The translations under genes were made by a program, and so were the position numbers. From positions 1 to 64,000 of the forward strand of contig JAYQPI010000002.1 in NCBI GenBank assembly GCA_038145245.1: 64,000 nucleotides of DNA. The letters run 5' to 3'. Below the pieces are notes generated by a model. That model made no database searches and had not been told where the DNA came from. It saw only the letters and a list, made by a program, of their open reading frames with translations. Positions 9,191-17,114 of the stretch are shown piece by piece. Origin of the DNA: Fontibacterium sp038145245. Its GTDB lineage: Bacteria > Pseudomonadota > Alphaproteobacteria > Pelagibacterales > Pelagibacteraceae. Numbering within the stretch: the first letter of the stretch is position 1; each line of letters opens with the position of its first letter.

Positions 9191-10354
9191 TTAAAATTCA
9201 GAACAAGTTTTTGTAATTATTCTTACTGCTTCATCAATATCTTTTTTTTCAACAATAAGTGGGGGTAGCAATCTTACGACATTATCGCCAGCTTTTACGG
9301 CTAACATCTTATTTTGAAACAAATGATCTAAAAACTTATTATTATCTACTTTTAACTTAATTCCTCTTAAAAGACCAATTCCTCTTACTTGTTCAATAAC
9401 ATTGCTATATTTTTTTTGTATTTCTTTTAATTTTGTCTCGAAATAAACTCCAACTTCTTGAACATTTTCTAAAAAACCTTTTTTTAAAATTATATCTAAT
9501 ACAGCATTGCCAACACTCATTGCTAAAGGATTTCCTCCAAATGTACTTCCATGTGTGCCTGGCTTCATCCCAATTGCAACTTTTTTATTTACTAAGCATG
9601 CGCCTATTGGAAAACCTCCACCAATGCCTTTTGCAATAGGAACAATATCAGGAGAAACACTGGCCCACTCAAATGCAAAAAGTTTTCCAGTTCTTCCAAT
9701 TCCACACTGAACTTCATCTAAAATAAGTAAGATTCCATTATCATCACAAAGCTTTCTTAAAGGCTTTAAGCAATAATCTGGAACAACTCTTACTCCGCCC
9801 TCTCCTTGAACTGTTTCAAGCATGATAGCAGCGGTATTCTTTGTAATTGCTTTTTTAAGAGCCTCATGATCTCCAAATGGAACTTGATCAAAGCCATCAA
9901 CTTTAGGGCCAAATCCTAAGGTGTGTTCCTTATTATTGGCTGCAAATAAAGCGGCCAAAGTTCTCCCATGAAAAGCACCTTCAAAAGTAATTATTCTATT
10001 TTTTTCAGGCTGACCTGTTTCAAAAAAATATTTTCTTGCAACTTTAATACTTGCCTCGGTTGCCTCTGTTCCTGAATTTACAAACATAACAAAATCAGCA
10101 AAAGTATTATCCGTTAATCTTTTTGCTAATTTTTCCTGTTCAGGAATTGTAAAAGCATTAGACACATGCCATAATTTTTCAGATTGCTTTTTTATAGTCT
10201 CAACTAAATGAGGATGACAATGTCCTAATGAATTTACAGCAATACCAGATACAAAATCTAAATATTTTTCTCCTGTAGCTGATGTAAGATAAACTCCTTT
10301 TCCTTCTGAAAAAGAAATTTCTCTTCTTTTATATGTTCCTAATATTGAACTCAT
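9191..10354 (-). CDS. argD: acetylornithine aminotransferase
   Basis: PLP-dependent class III aminotransferase, 387 residues, that converts N-acetylglutamate semialdehyde to N-acetylornithine. It may also serve the matching succinyl-diaminopimelate step of lysine synthesis, since dapD and dapE are present in this window and dapC was not seen. Visible family blocks are the early FVSGIAVNSLGHCHP, FVNSGTEATEASIKVAR, the PLP-binding LILDEVQCGIGRTGKLFAFE, and the lysine-containing PIAKGIGGGFPIGA. It lies directly upstream of argF and 6 bases after the ABC permease gene, likely all one transcript. Confidence 0.94.
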   Translation of the reverse strand: MSSILGTYKRREISFSEGKGVYLTSATGEKYLDFVSGIAVNSLGHCHPHLVETIKKQSEKLWHVSNAFTIPEQEKLAKRLTDNTFADFVMFVNSGTEATEASIKVARKYFFETGQPEKNRIITFEGAFHGRTLAALFAANNKEHTLGFGPKVDGFDQVPFGDHEALKKAITKNTAAIMLETVQGEGGVRVVPDYCLKPLRKLCDDNGILLILDEVQCGIGRTGKLFAFEWASVSPDIVPIAKGIGGGFPIGACLVNKKVAIGMKPGTHGSTFGGNPLAMSVGNAVLDIILKKGFLENVQEVGVYFETKLKEIQKKYSNVIEQVRGIGLLRGIKLKVDNNKFLDHLFQNKMLAVKAGDNVVRLLPPLIVEKKDIDEAVRIITKTCSEF

Positions 10355-10360
10355 GGGAAA

Positions 10361-11170
10361 TTAGCTTTTAATTTTATATCCTCTTTTAAAAAGGATATAA
10401 CATATTACCCACAAAGCTAAATTGATAAATGTTAAATAAAAGAAACCTATAACAATAGATCCGTCGGCCTGCCCTAAAAATCCATATCTAAAACCATCAA
10501 TAGCATAAAAGAATGGATTTGCATGACTAATATAGTAAAATACTGAGTGTAAATTTTGTATAGAATAAAAAGTTCCTGATAAAAATGATAAAGGAACAAT
10601 AATAAAGTTTGTTACTGTTGCCATATTATCAAACTTTTGTGCCCACAATCCGGTAACAAATCCTAAACAAGCGAGCATAGACGAGCCTAGTAATGCAAAT
10701 AAAAGAATTATAAAAATATTATGAATAGGAATATGTGCAAACGGAATAATAATTATTACAGAAAAAAAACCTATAATTAAACCTCTTGTAATTGCTCCTA
10801 AAAGCATTGCGGTTGTTACTTCCATAGGACTAAGAGGTGGAAATAAAATATCAACAATGTTTCCTTGAACTTTAGCAATCATTAAAGATGAAGATGTGTT
10901 TGCAAAAGCATTTTGTAAAATCTGCATGCAAATAAGGCCTGGTAATATAAAAACTCCATATTCATGGCCTAAAATATTATTTCTATTAAGTCCTAAAGCT
11001 ATTGTAAAAACAGCTAAAAAAAGTATCAGTGTTACTACTGGTGAAAATATAGTTTGTATCCAAACATTCAAAAATCTTAAAATTTCTTTTTTATAAAGTG
11101 TGTAAAATCCGATCCAGTTAATTGACATCACTTGCGGATTTCTAATTTTATAATCTTTAATTGCGCTCAT
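10361..11170 (-). CDS. ABC-2 type transporter permease
   Basis: A 269-residue integral membrane protein with about six helices and the ABC-2 permease pattern: YKKEILRFLNVWIQTIFSP at the N-terminus and a late segment NFIIVPLSFLSGTFYSI, followed by NPFFYAIDGFRYGFLG. Such permeases export lipids, polysaccharides or drugs with a separate ATPase. No ATPase gene is adjacent or elsewhere in the window that fits (PstB belongs to the Pst system), so the partner must be encoded elsewhere. It leads the argD-argF transcript and is divergent from gcrA across 145 bases. Confidence 0.88.
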   Translation of the reverse strand: MSAIKDYKIRNPQVMSINWIGFYTLYKKEILRFLNVWIQTIFSPVVTLILFLAVFTIALGLNRNNILGHEYGVFILPGLICMQILQNAFANTSSSLMIAKVQGNIVDILFPPLSPMEVTTAMLLGAITRGLIIGFFSVIIIIPFAHIPIHNIFIILLFALLGSSMLACLGFVTGLWAQKFDNMATVTNFIIVPLSFLSGTFYSIQNLHSVFYYISHANPFFYAIDGFRYGFLGQADGSIVIGFFYLTFINLALWVICYILFKRGYKIKS

Positions 11171-11236
11171 ATTTTTTAGTATTATTAAAATATATAGATA
11201 AATGTGGATAAATTTATGTAAATTAAATAAATCACT

Positions 11237-11300
11237 GATTCTTCTACATTTTTTTAAACTATATATAGTATAATTTACTTTAGCTTAGACTACATATAGT
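11237..11300 (+). promoter_or_regulatory. candidate gcrA control region: GANTC site and two 12-bp dyads
   Basis: Upstream of gcrA lie a GATTC (GANTC methylation-type) site at 11237-11241, a perfect 12-bp palindrome ACTATATATAGT at 11258-11269, and a one-mismatch copy ACTACATATAGT at 11289-11300. The two dyads start 31 bases apart, about three helical turns, so a bound protein would see them on the same DNA face. The second dyad ends 15 bases before the gcrA ATG. The repeats are read directly from the sequence; their role as operators is inference. Confidence 0.4.
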
Positions 11301-11315
11301 ATTTAAAGCGTCTTT

Positions 11316-11831
11316 ATGGGATGGACACCAGAAAAAACTGAGCAGTTAAAAAAACTTTGGAACGAAGGTCATACTGCGAGCCAAATCGCTGCAATGCTAG
11401 GAGATGGTATTTCCAGAAATGCTGTAATTGGAAAATCACACCGTCTAGGACTTGCTGGCAGATCTCATTCTAGAAATATTTATATTCAAAAAAGTGAAAA
11501 TAAATTTCATCACAAGAATAGTGTTCCTTTAAAAAGATTAAGAAAACCTCGTGGTCTTAGAGCTATTGTTATTGAAAAAGATTTTGAGCCTGAAAATCCA
11601 ACTAGTTTAGAAAATTTAAACGAAAAAACTTGTAGATGGCCTATTGGACATCCAGATGAAGCAAATTTTTATTTCTGCGGAAGAAGTCCTATGGAAGAAA
11701 GAGTTTACTGCAAATTGCATGTTCTTCATGCTTACCAACCAAAAGGTTGGAAAAACGAAGAAGAAGATAAAAATACAAAAGGAACAGAAGAGCTTCCAGA
11801 ATTTCTTGAAAAGAAAATTAAATCAGCTTAA
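11316..11831 (+). CDS. gcrA: GcrA cell-cycle regulator
   Basis: A 171-residue alphaproteobacterial transcription factor that works with sigma-70 RNA polymerase at promoters carrying GANTC sites methylated by CcrM. The N-terminal DNA-binding helix-turn-helix is clear: GWTPEKTEQLKKLWNEG, then SRNAVIGKSHRLGL. The C-terminal cysteine/histidine block CRWPIGHP...FCGRSP...YCKLH is the conserved polymerase-contact region. It stands alone, divergent from the ABC permease, and ends 2 bases before the convergent phoB stop. The DNA between the divergent starts carries a GANTC site and two dyads. Confidence 0.94.
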   Translation: MGWTPEKTEQLKKLWNEGHTASQIAAMLGDGISRNAVIGKSHRLGLAGRSHSRNIYIQKSENKFHHKNSVPLKRLRKPRGLRAIVIEKDFEPENPTSLENLNEKTCRWPIGHPDEANFYFCGRSPMEERVYCKLHVLHAYQPKGWKNEEEDKNTKGTEELPEFLEKKIKSA

Positions 11832-11833
11832 TT

Positions 11834-12517
11834 TTAAGTATCTAAAGAATAACCAGAAGATCTTACGGTTCTAATAAGTTCTGGCAAACCTTCAAGGTTG
11901 ATTGCTTTTCTAAGTCTACGAATATGTACATCAACAGTTCTAACTTCTACATTAATTTCATTACCCCAAATATTATTCAATAATTGTTCTCTAGAATAAA
12001 CTCTTTGTGGACTTTTAATTAAAAAATCTAATAACCTAAATTCAGTTGGTCCGACTTTTATTTCTTTTTCTGCTCTATAAATTCTTCTAGTGATGCGATC
12101 AACTTTTAAATCTTGAAATATAGAAACATCTTCAATAAGAGAAGGTTTTGTTCTTTTTAATAATGATTTAACTCTTAATAAAATTTCTTTATAGCTAAAG
12201 GGCTTAGTAACGTAATCATCAACTCCTGATTCAAAACCTCTAATTTTATCTTCTTCTTCACTTTTTGCCGTAAGCATTAATACCGGTATATTTTTTAATT
12301 TATTAATTTTTTTAATTTGCTTGCAAACTTCAATTCCAGAAAAATCAGGAAGCATCCAATCTAATATTAAAAGATCAGGTATATTTTTTTTTATATTTTG
12401 TATTGCCTCTTCGCCTGTTTCTGAAAAATTAACTTTATAACCTTCTTTTTCAAGATTATATTGTAATAAAGTAATAATTGGCTTTTCGTCTTCGACAATA
12501 AATATATTGGCTGACAT
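11834..12517 (-). CDS. phoB: phosphate regulon response regulator PhoB
   Basis: A 227-residue OmpR-family regulator. The receiver domain has acidic residues at D10-E11, the phospho-accepting Asp53 (LLILDWMLPD) and the LTAK lysine. The C-terminal winged helix ends in RTVDVHIRRLRKAI and RTVRSSGYSL. Phosphorylated by PhoR, it binds Pho boxes to activate phosphate-uptake genes; such a box is present before pstS here. It is the last gene of the pho/pst cluster, 2 bases after phoU. Confidence 0.96.
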   Translation of the reverse strand: MSANIFIVEDEKPIITLLQYNLEKEGYKVNFSETGEEAIQNIKKNIPDLLILDWMLPDFSGIEVCKQIKKINKLKNIPVLMLTAKSEEEDKIRGFESGVDDYVTKPFSYKEILLRVKSLLKRTKPSLIEDVSIFQDLKVDRITRRIYRAEKEIKVGPTEFRLLDFLIKSPQRVYSREQLLNNIWGNEINVEVRTVDVHIRRLRKAINLEGLPELIRTVRSSGYSLDT

Positions 12518-12519
12518 AT

Positions 12520-13218
12520 TTAATTTTTTGTCGATGCGGATTTTTCTCCTTTTGATCTAGTGCCTTTGATCTGATCTCCTGTTACCAAAAAATAGACATT
12601 CTCTGAAATATTTGAAACATGATCGCCTACTCTTTCCATATGCTTTGCAGCAAATAGTAAATGAGTTGATAACTCTAGATTTTTTTTATTACTTTTCATA
12701 AATTTTAGTAATTCATCCATTGCAAAACTTACAAGTTTATCTATCTCTAGATCGCTATTCCATACTCGGTATGCAATATCCTTGTCTCTTTTAGAATAAG
12801 CATCCAACACATCTTTTAAATTTTTTTCCACAACGTTAGCGGCTCTTTTTAGTGAGTCCGCAATATTTACTGGAATATCGAATTCTAAATATCTTGCTCT
12901 TTTTGCAATATTTTTTGCAAGATCACCTATTCTTTCTAATTCAGAGGAAATTCTCATTGAAGATACAGTTTCTCTTAAATCAATTCCCATTGGCTGTCTT
13001 AATGCAATTAGATCTATAACTTGACTTTCAATCTTAATATCAAACTCATTCATTTTAAGATCTTTTCCAGCAATTTTGTCGGCTAAATCTTCATCACGTT
13101 TTAAAAGAGCATTTACTGAACTTGTAAATTGACTTTCGGCTAGTCCGCCCATTTTGACAATTGTATTTGTTAGATTCTGAAGCTGTTCCTCGTATGATTT
13201 AACTATATGTTCAGTCAT
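12520..13218 (-). CDS. phoU: phosphate signalling regulator PhoU
   Basis: A 232-residue helical protein made of two three-helix PhoU repeats, with metal-binding ExxxD patterns in SSELERIGDLAKNIAKRA and its copy AAKHMERVGDHVSNISENVYF. It couples the Pst transporter to PhoR so that the regulon is off when phosphate is plentiful. It lies between pstB (72 bases upstream) and phoB (2 bases downstream). The 72-base gap contains a possible promoter, which could give phoU-phoB a basal supply independent of pstS. Confidence 0.95.
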   Translation of the reverse strand: MTEHIVKSYEEQLQNLTNTIVKMGGLAESQFTSSVNALLKRDEDLADKIAGKDLKMNEFDIKIESQVIDLIALRQPMGIDLRETVSSMRISSELERIGDLAKNIAKRARYLEFDIPVNIADSLKRAANVVEKNLKDVLDAYSKRDKDIAYRVWNSDLEIDKLVSFAMDELLKFMKSNKKNLELSTHLLFAAKHMERVGDHVSNISENVYFLVTGDQIKGTRSKGEKSASTKN

Positions 13219-13229
13219 AGTTATTTACA

Positions 13230-13256
13230 TCTATAGGTTGAATTAAATATTGTCAA
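13230..13256 (-). promoter_or_regulatory. possible promoter for phoU-phoB
   Basis: On the minus strand a perfect -35 hexamer TTGACA (13256-13251) is followed after 15 bases by TATAGA (13235-13230). The predicted start point would fall very close to the phoU ATG at 13218. The spacing is short and the -10 imperfect, so this is only a candidate. Confidence 0.3.
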
Positions 13257-13290
13257 AGATAATTTTTTATTCTTCATAGTAAAATCTTCA

Positions 13291-14067
13291 TTAACCAAAA
13301 CGACCAGTAATATAATCTTCTGTTTCCTTTCGATCAGGTTTTAAAAAAATTTTTTTCGTTTCATTAAATTCTATTAAATCGCCTAAATACATAAAAGCTG
13401 TTGAATCTGATACTCGGGCTGCTTGTTGCATATTGTGCGTAACAATAATGACCGTATAATCATTTTTTAATTCATAAATTAATTCTTCAATCTTACTTGT
13501 GGATACAGGATCTAATGCTGAGGTAGGTTCATCCAATAAAAGAACTGTAGGTTTTACAGCAATACCTCTAGCAATACATAATCTTTGTTGTTGTCCTCCT
13601 GATAAAGATAATCCACTTTGTTTCATTTTATCTTTCACTTCATTCCACAATGCAGCTTTTTTCAATGCCCATTCAACTCGGGCATCCATATCTTGTTTTT
13701 TTAAATTTTCGTACAGTCTAACTCCGAAAGCAATATTATCGTAAATCGACATTGGGAAAGGAGTGGGCTTTTGAAAAATCATTCCCACTTTTGCTCTTAA
13801 TAAATTTAGATCTTTTTTAGGATGTAAAATATTATCACCATAAAGTTTTACTTCTCCCTCTGCTTTTTGTTCTGGATATAAATCATACATTCTATTAAAA
13901 ACTCTTAAAAGAGTAGATTTTCCACAACCAGAAGGTCCTATAAAAGCTGTAATTTTTTTTTCAATTATATTTAAATTAATGTTTTTTAAAGCCTGAAATT
14001 TTCCATAAAAAAAATTTAAATTACGAACTTCAATTGCATTTTTTATATTTATATTTTTTTGGATCAT
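13291..14067 (-). CDS. pstB: phosphate ABC transporter ATP-binding protein PstB
   Basis: The 258-residue ATPase of the high-affinity phosphate importer. Walker A is GPSGCGKST (44-52), the Q-loop is in GMIFQKPTPFPMSIYDNI, the ABC signature is LSGGQQQR, Walker B is VLLLDEPTSALDP, and the switch histidine is in IIVTHNMQQA. The QKPTPFPMSIYDN stretch is particular to PstB. It overlaps the pstA stop by 4 bases, so translation is coupled. Confidence 0.97.
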   Translation of the reverse strand: MIQKNINIKNAIEVRNLNFFYGKFQALKNINLNIIEKKITAFIGPSGCGKSTLLRVFNRMYDLYPEQKAEGEVKLYGDNILHPKKDLNLLRAKVGMIFQKPTPFPMSIYDNIAFGVRLYENLKKQDMDARVEWALKKAALWNEVKDKMKQSGLSLSGGQQQRLCIARGIAVKPTVLLLDEPTSALDPVSTSKIEELIYELKNDYTVIIVTHNMQQAARVSDSTAFMYLGDLIEFNETKKIFLKPDRKETEDYITGRFG

Positions 14068-14909
14068 CTTTTTTCTCTAAAAAATACTCTAGCAAAAATA
14101 TTTAGTCCTAACACAGTCAAAGTAATTAGTAATGCTCCACCCCAAGCTAAATTTACCCAATTTACATAAGGACTCATAGCAAATTGATAAATCACAACTG
14201 GCAAAGTTGAGATAGGTTTGTTCATATCTGTTGAAAAAAATTGATTATTAAGAGCAGTAAATAATAATGGGGCTGTTTCTCCACTAACTCGCGCAACAGC
14301 AAGTAAAATTCCAGTAATGACGCCACTTTTAGCAGCTTTTAAAATAACAGTGATAGACACTTTCCACTTAGGAGCTCCCAAAGCGTATGCGGCTTCTCTT
14401 AAAGTATTAGGAACTAATCGTAAAATATTTTCTGTTGTTTTTACAATAACCGGAACTGCTAACAATGATAATGCTATAGTGCCTGCAAATCCTGAAAAAT
14501 GTTTAACTTTAGAAACATAAATTGCATAAACAAATAAGCCGATTACAATTGAAGGAGCTGATAACATCACATCCGTAACTAAACGGGTGACATTTGCAAT
14601 TTTACTTCTATCTCCATACTCTGACAGATAGACTCCTGCTAGAATTCCAATCGGGGTGCTAATTAATGTACATGAGACAACTATCATTAAACTTCCAACG
14701 ATTGCATTTGCTAATCCTCCTCCTGCTGAGCCTGCTGCTGGTGTACTATTAAAAAAAAAATTAGAATTAAATGCTGAAAATCCCTTAGATATAAGCACAA
14801 ACAAAATCCAAGTTAACACTAACATTCCTAATGTCATTGCCACCATAGAAAGAGATAAGCCTATAAAATTTGATCTTTTTCTACTGATATAAATTTTAAT
14901 ATTCTTCAT
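14064..14909 (-). CDS. pstA: phosphate ABC transporter permease PstA
   Basis: A 281-residue inner-membrane permease with about six helices. The loop that docks on the ATPase is REAAYALGAPKWKVSITVILKAAKSG, read in two parts (EAAYALGAPKWK and ILKAAKSGVITG). GLANAIVGSLMIV and GILAGVYLSEYGD are PstA-type. It pairs with PstC to form the phosphate channel. It shares one base with the pstC stop and overlaps pstB by 4 bases. Confidence 0.96.
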   Translation of the reverse strand: MKNIKIYISRKRSNFIGLSLSMVAMTLGMLVLTWILFVLISKGFSAFNSNFFFNSTPAAGSAGGGLANAIVGSLMIVVSCTLISTPIGILAGVYLSEYGDRSKIANVTRLVTDVMLSAPSIVIGLFVYAIYVSKVKHFSGFAGTIALSLLAVPVIVKTTENILRLVPNTLREAAYALGAPKWKVSITVILKAAKSGVITGILLAVARVSGETAPLLFTALNNQFFSTDMNKPISTLPVVIYQFAMSPYVNWVNLAWGGALLITLTVLGLNIFARVFFREKR

Positions 14910-15913
14910 TAGCTTTTAACTCCTTTTTTCTTATCAATATTAGCTAACATTAATTTTGCAGCAAAAAGAACTACAAATGTTATTATAAAAAGAGTAAGTC
15001 CAAGAGCAAATAAAGAAGCGTAATGTAATCCTGGTTCTGCTTCGCCAAATTCATTTGCAAGAGTTGATGCTATAGATGATCCTGGAGAAAATAATGAGGC
15101 ATTAATTCTATGAGCATTACCAATTACAAATGTAACTGCCATTGTCTCACCTAGTGCTCTACCTAGACCGAGCATTACTCCACCGACGACTCCTACTCTA
15201 GTGTAAGGAAGAACAATTCTTGTTACCACTTCCCAAGTAGTACACCCTATCCCGTATGCAGACTCTTTTAGAACAGGTGGAACAATTGAAAAAACATCTC
15301 TTATTACAGAAGCTATAAATGGAATAATCATAAATGATAAAATTATTCCTGCGCAAAGGACTCCTATTCCATTTTGAGGTCCTGAAAATAAAATTCCAAT
15401 AAAAGGAATTTGTCCTAGAGTAGAATTAAGAGCAGGCTGAATATAATCTCCAAATATTGGTGCAAAAACAAACAGCCCGAACATTCCATAAATAATAGAG
15501 GGAATAGCAGCTAACATTTCAATGGCTATTCCCAAAGGTCTTCTTAACCAAATAGGACATGTTTCTGTTAAAAAAACTGCAATTCCAAAACTTATGGGTA
15601 CGGCAATTAATAATGCTATTATTGAAGTAACTAACGTTCCATAAATTGATGATAGACCTCCAAATTTAGAGTTAACCACATTCCACTCATTTTTAAAAAA
15701 AAAGCCAATGCCAGATTCTTTTAAAATTGGCCACGCACTAATAATTAATGAAATAATAATTCCAACTAAAACAATTAAAACTAAAGAAGCAAAAAATAAT
15801 GTTAATTTATGAAAGAAAAAATCTTGTAAATATTGAGTACGCGCAATTCTATTAATTTTAAGATTTAATTTTTTTTTATTAAACACTGTATTTTGAGATA
15901 AATTATCTGCCAT
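14909..15913 (-). CDS. pstC: phosphate ABC transporter permease PstC
   Basis: A 334-residue inner-membrane permease, the partner of PstA. It has a polar N-terminal region, then about six helices. FGGLSSIYGTLVTSIIALLIAVPIS and KESAYGIGCTTWEVVTRIVLPY (read in parts) mark the permease core and the ATPase-docking loop. GRALGETMAVTFVIGN is the typical PstC late motif. It follows pstS by about 60 bases, which hold a strong terminator-like hairpin, so it is probably expressed at a lower level than pstS. Confidence 0.96.
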   Translation of the reverse strand: MADNLSQNTVFNKKKLNLKINRIARTQYLQDFFFHKLTLFFASLVLIVLVGIIISLIISAWPILKESGIGFFFKNEWNVVNSKFGGLSSIYGTLVTSIIALLIAVPISFGIAVFLTETCPIWLRRPLGIAIEMLAAIPSIIYGMFGLFVFAPIFGDYIQPALNSTLGQIPFIGILFSGPQNGIGVLCAGIILSFMIIPFIASVIRDVFSIVPPVLKESAYGIGCTTWEVVTRIVLPYTRVGVVGGVMLGLGRALGETMAVTFVIGNAHRINASLFSPGSSIASTLANEFGEAEPGLHYASLFALGLTLFIITFVVLFAAKLMLANIDKKKGVKS

Positions 15914-15929
15914 AATATTAACTGTCTTT

Positions 15930-15964
15930 AAAAAAACACCCCAATATTACTGGGGTGTTTTTTT
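15930..15964 (-). terminator. intrinsic terminator between pstS and pstC
   Basis: ACACCCCA (15936-15943) pairs with TGGGGTGT (15951-15958) around a 7-base loop, extended by A and T runs on both sides; on the minus strand it ends in a T run. It sits just after the pstS stop and just before the pstC start. It probably stops most transcripts after pstS so that the binding protein is made in excess over the membrane parts. Confidence 0.8.
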
Positions 15965-15973
15965 ATTTATTAA

Positions 15974-16999
15974 TTATTTTTGAATTTTAGACCAAACGTT
16001 TTTAGCGATGTAGTCTGTAACATTAGCAGGCAGAGGAACGTACTCTAAGTTTTCAGCAGCCTTTCCTCCGTTTTTAAATGCCCATTCAAAAAATTTTAAT
16101 GTCTCATTAGACTTTGTTTTATCTACAGGATTCTTGTACATCAGTATGAAAGATGCTGACGTTATTGGCCAAGTTTTTTCTCCTTTTTGATTATTCAAAG
16201 AGATTCCCATCCCAGGTACACTTGCCCAATCAGCTCCTGCTGCAGCTGCCTTGAAAGACTCAAGACTTGGAGCAACAAATTTTCCGTCCAAATTTTTCAT
16301 ATTAATATGTGGAATATTGTTAAGTTTTGCATAAGCAAATTCCACATAACCAATTGAACCTTTAACTCGAGTTACATTTGCAGCAACACCTTCATTTCCT
16401 TTTCCGCCAATAGTAGATTTCGCTGGCCAGTTTACTGCATTAGCCGTTCCAACTTTTTCTTTCCACGCTGGGCTTACTTTAGATAAATAGTCTGTAAATA
16501 CATTTGTGGTTCCAGATCCATCTGAACGAGTTACAACTGTGATTTCTGAATCAGGTAATTTTTTTCCTGCATTTAAATCCACAATTCTTTTATCGCTCCA
16601 CTTTGTAATATCTCCTAAAAAAATAGAAGCTAATGTAGGTCCATCTATTCTAAGTTCTCCTGGTTTAAAACCTTGAAGATTGAAAACTGGGACAACTGCG
16701 CCAATAATTTCTGGGAACTGTACCATTCCATCTTTTTCAAGATCTGCGTTTTTTACAGGAGCATCCGTTGCACCAAAATCAACTGTTTTTTCTCTGATTT
16801 GTTTAACGCCACCACTTGAACCAATTGATGCATAATTGATACTGTTGCCAGAAATCTTTTTATATTCTTCTGACCATTTACTAATTAGCGGAGCTACAAA
16901 AGTTGCTCCAGCTCCAGTAATTGTAATTTCTTTTGCATAAAGAAATGTTGAAAACAACAACGTTGCAATAAAAGTTGCGATAAAGTTATTTTTTTTCAT
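15974..16999 (-). CDS. pstS: periplasmic phosphate-binding protein PstS
   Basis: The secreted phosphate receptor of the Pst importer, about 341 residues from the start chosen here. A longer reading from 17035 is open, but ATG at 16999 is preferred because it is preceded by an AAAGGA ribosome site and begins a clean signal peptide (MKKNNFIATFIATLLFSTFLYA). Phosphate-contact segments are GAGATFVAPL, SSGGVKQI, FGATDAPV and TRSDGSGTTNVFT. A Pho box lies upstream and a terminator follows, which together fit strong phosphate-starvation control. Confidence 0.96.
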   Translation of the reverse strand: MKKNNFIATFIATLLFSTFLYAKEITITGAGATFVAPLISKWSEEYKKISGNSINYASIGSSGGVKQIREKTVDFGATDAPVKNADLEKDGMVQFPEIIGAVVPVFNLQGFKPGELRIDGPTLASIFLGDITKWSDKRIVDLNAGKKLPDSEITVVTRSDGSGTTNVFTDYLSKVSPAWKEKVGTANAVNWPAKSTIGGKGNEGVAANVTRVKGSIGYVEFAYAKLNNIPHINMKNLDGKFVAPSLESFKAAAAGADWASVPGMGISLNNQKGEKTWPITSASFILMYKNPVDKTKSNETLKFFEWAFKNGGKAAENLEYVPLPANVTDYIAKNVWSKIQK

Positions 17000-17040
17000 A
17001 TTTATCCTTTTAAAATTGTTAAAACTGGCAAACACATATT

Positions 17041-17088
17041 ATTTTAAGTGATCGATTATGTTTCAGATTTGTTAAAGATTTGTTACAA
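17041..17088 (-). promoter_or_regulatory. Pho box and promoter of pstS
   Basis: On the minus strand three 7-base units TTGTAAC, CTTTAAC and CTGAAAC (17088-17060) are each separated by 4 bases (AAAT), giving the 11-base period of PhoB half-sites. A TAAAAT -10 hexamer lies at 17046-17041, 13 bases after the last unit, the geometry expected of a PhoB-activated promoter with the box replacing the -35. The units resemble the Escherichia coli consensus CTGTCAT with AAC in place of CAT. The site is about 60 bases before the chosen pstS start. Confidence 0.75.
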
Positions 17089-17114
17089 AAAGTAACTTAT
17101 TAGTTGCAAAATTA

